Source of the DNA: Antedon bifida
Lineage: Eukaryota > Echinodermata > Crinoidea > Comatulida > Antedonidae
NCBI GenBank assembly: GCA_963402885.1
Contig: OY727093.1
Coordinates: 27,217,409-27,281,408 of the forward strand
DNA: 64,000 nt
Direction: 5' to 3'
A program made the position numbers and the translations under genes. Below are positions 63,601 to 64,000 of this stretch, in pieces. Position 1 is the first letter of the stretch; each line of letters starts with the position of its first letter. The notes below the pieces were generated by a model. The model had not been told where the DNA came from. It searched no databases and was given only the letters and a program-made list of their open reading frames with translations.

Positions 63601-64000
63601 TTAAATTTATTTATAATGGTTTAATTTAAATACAAAAAAAGTTAATATATCATGTCCATAAGGAATTACGAATTTGTAAGTTACATCCTCCAAAAATTAA
63701 ATAAGCTCGCCGCGCCATGTTATGTTTGTTGGTTACACTTCAATGCACATCATTCTTTGTCATCGATGAATGTATTCCCCACCATATCGTTAAGAAGAAC
63801 TAATAATTTAAAACTGCATGAAATTGTATGTACTGTATTAATTTGAATCATTGTATTAATATTAATAATAAATACATAAATTATCATTTATACAAAAAAT
63901 ATTTGCAAAAAAAATTATACTATAACTGTGTTAATTTGGTTATAACTGTAGGCCTATAAATTAAAACAATAAGTTAATATAATAGATTTTTGTCCAAACA
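51596..64000 (+). CDS. Copy C: 5' part of a third paralogue (first exon and microexon array)
   Basis: The first coding exon 51596-51627 and at least eight microexons (52351 to 63318) repeat the organisation of copy B. The window ends before a DED exon is reached, so the core of this gene is not visible. The upstream region (48010-51595) is nearly the same as that of B, apart from transposon insertions present only in B. That a DED-Roc-COR-DD core follows beyond 64000 is inferred from the tandem arrangement. Confidence 0.65.
51645..51690 (+). repeat. (AAT)n microsatellite
   Basis: A run of about 14 AAT triplets directly after the first exon of copy C; short in copy B. Confidence 0.9.
52351..52368 (+). 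CDS. Copy C microexon (18 nt)
   Basis: Acceptor ttttttttacag, donor gtaagta. Phase 2-2; adds S-L-T-D-K-E. Confidence 0.65.
52880..52897 (+). CDS. Copy C microexon (18 nt)
   Basis: Acceptor cttttttacag, donor gtaagta. Phase 2-2; adds S-Y-E-Y-K-I. The flanking introns match those of 52351 and 54393 closely, while the exon itself differs. Confidence 0.65.
54393..54410 (+). CDS. Copy C microexon (18 nt)
   Basis: Acceptor cttttttacag, donor gtaagta. Phase 2-2; adds S-V-S-R-E-A. Confidence 0.65.
55915..56118 (+). other. Conserved duplicated island, second copy
   Basis: Counterpart of 19449-19661 (67 codons). Just upstream (55829-55880) an AGT microsatellite separates two inverted copies of caaagatagtgta, which are single in copy B. 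Confidence 0.25.
56200..56410. repeat. 'aggcct'-rich tract
   Basis: Many copies of tagg/cctag palindromic words; the tract also occurs at 19735-19925. This kind of low-complexity sequence recurs elsewhere in the window as single 'aggcctat' words. Confidence 0.5.
56797..57352. mobile_element. MITE-like insertion present only in copy C
   Basis: The ends are inverted: TTAAAGATGTATTGTCCCTT and AAGGGACAATACATCTTTAA. The uninterrupted site is in copy B near 20310. About 555 bp, without transposase. The target duplication is unclear (TA or TTA). Confidence 0.7.
57866..57877 (+). CDS. Copy C microexon (12 nt)
   Basis: Acceptor tttttttttacag, donor gtaagta. Phase 2-2; adds S-K-R-F. Matches copy B 23163. 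Confidence 0.6.
   Translation, partial: QTV
58444..58452 (+). pseudogene. Copy C decayed microexon (9 nt)
   Basis: The exon end and donor (agagagtaagta) resemble the copy B unit at 30271, but a deletion has removed the polypyrimidine tract and half of the exon. The remaining acceptor is aatctaaag. Confidence 0.4.
59298..59312 (+). CDS. Copy C microexon (15 nt)
   Basis: Acceptor ttattttacag, donor gtaaag. Phase 2-2; adds S-E-L-L-L. Homologous to the broken copy B exon at 20824. Confidence 0.55.
60130..60245 (+). pseudogene. Copy C array unit with destroyed acceptor
   Basis: The pre-exon block is present (taatagagcaga...ctattcagacatt...actaatgaatc), but the acceptor reads tttttaccg instead of tttttacag. 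No donor follows. Confidence 0.5.
60719..60734 (+). pseudogene. Copy C microexon with damaged donor
   Basis: Acceptor ttttttatag is followed by AGGCACCTCTGACAAT, similar to copy B 30550, but the donor is gtcaaa instead of gtaa. Probably not used. Confidence 0.4.
61680..62060 (-). repeat. Dispersed repeat with ORF-like segment, copy C
   Basis: Counterpart of 29120-29560, reading VINASRVPAAHLRIPC on the minus strand with an open frame of 85 codons. Function unknown. Confidence 0.4.
62846..62860 (+). CDS. Copy C microexon (15 nt)
   Basis: Acceptor cttgtttacag, donor gtaaat. Phase 2-2; adds R-D-T-S-E. Matches copy B 30550. Confidence 0.58.
63304..63318 (+). CDS. Copy C microexon (15 nt)
   Basis: Acceptor ttttttttacag, donor gtaata. 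Phase 2-2; adds R-K-Q-L-K. Matches copy B 30939, the last microexon before the DED exon, so the DED exon of copy C should follow roughly 1.3 kb downstream, beyond the window. Confidence 0.58.

Larger units (their letters stand above)
48010..64000 (+). repeat. Segmental duplicon 2 (upstream region and microexon array of copy C)
   Basis: Second copy of the interval beginning near 8690, with the same order of small ORF, fold-back repeats, candidate first exons and array units. It is cut by the window end. It carries its own insertion at 56797-57352. Confidence 0.85.

Noticed and set aside
1-64000. tRNA, rRNA or CRISPR loci
   Set aside because: I saw no cloverleaf with A/B boxes, no rRNA-like conserved block and no regularly spaced repeat-spacer array.

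Overview
This is an AT-rich eukaryotic genomic window from an invertebrate. Genes are split into short exons by GT-AG introns. Short DNA transposons and a CR1/L2-like LINE are scattered through it, and 'aggcct'-rich tracts recur. Together with a tandem death-effector-domain (DED) / Roc-COR / death-domain gene family, this suggests an invertebrate deuterostome, most likely an echinoderm. That assignment is inference; no marker gene is present to prove it.

All convincing protein-coding content is on the + strand and belongs to one tandemly duplicated gene. Copy A (about 1-8394) lacks its 5' end at the window edge. Copy B (15217-45119, possibly from 12494) is complete. Copy C (51596-64000, possibly from 50973) shows only its 5' half. 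The 18 exons from the DED exon to the stop codon can be joined without a frame break in both A (1,048 residues) and B (1,077 residues). They encode two N-terminal DED-like repeats, a Roc-type GTPase with a P-loop and DFAGQ switch II, a long charged insert inside the GTPase, a COR domain, a Cys-rich segment and a C-terminal death domain. This reads as a cytoplasmic GTP-controlled adaptor of an apoptosis or innate-immune signalling complex.

The most unusual structure is upstream of the DED exon. B and C each have one short first coding exon (MASN...) followed by about 12-17 kb of tandemly duplicated units. Many units carry a single microexon of 9-21 nt between a good 3' splice site and a gtaagta-type donor. 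Almost all microexons are in phase 2 at both ends, matching the first exon and the DED exon, so any subset could be spliced in or out without breaking the frame. They would code for a variable Ser/charged linker in front of the DEDs. Some units are decayed, some have frame-breaking lengths, and one is a chimera joined at the shared pre-exon block.

Layout: 1-8394 copy A; 8395-15216 intergenic or upstream region with a candidate alternative first exon, a small duplicated ORF, a Mutator-like fold-back element, short inverted-repeat elements and a 2.1 kb nested insertion; 15217-31950 microexon array of B with a LINE insertion; 32279-45119 core of B, one intron holding a 1.6 kb hAT-like element; 45120-48010 intergenic; 48010-51595 second copy of the upstream region without the Mutator-like and nested insertions; 51596-64000 microexon array of C. 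The duplicated unit is about 36-39 kb long.
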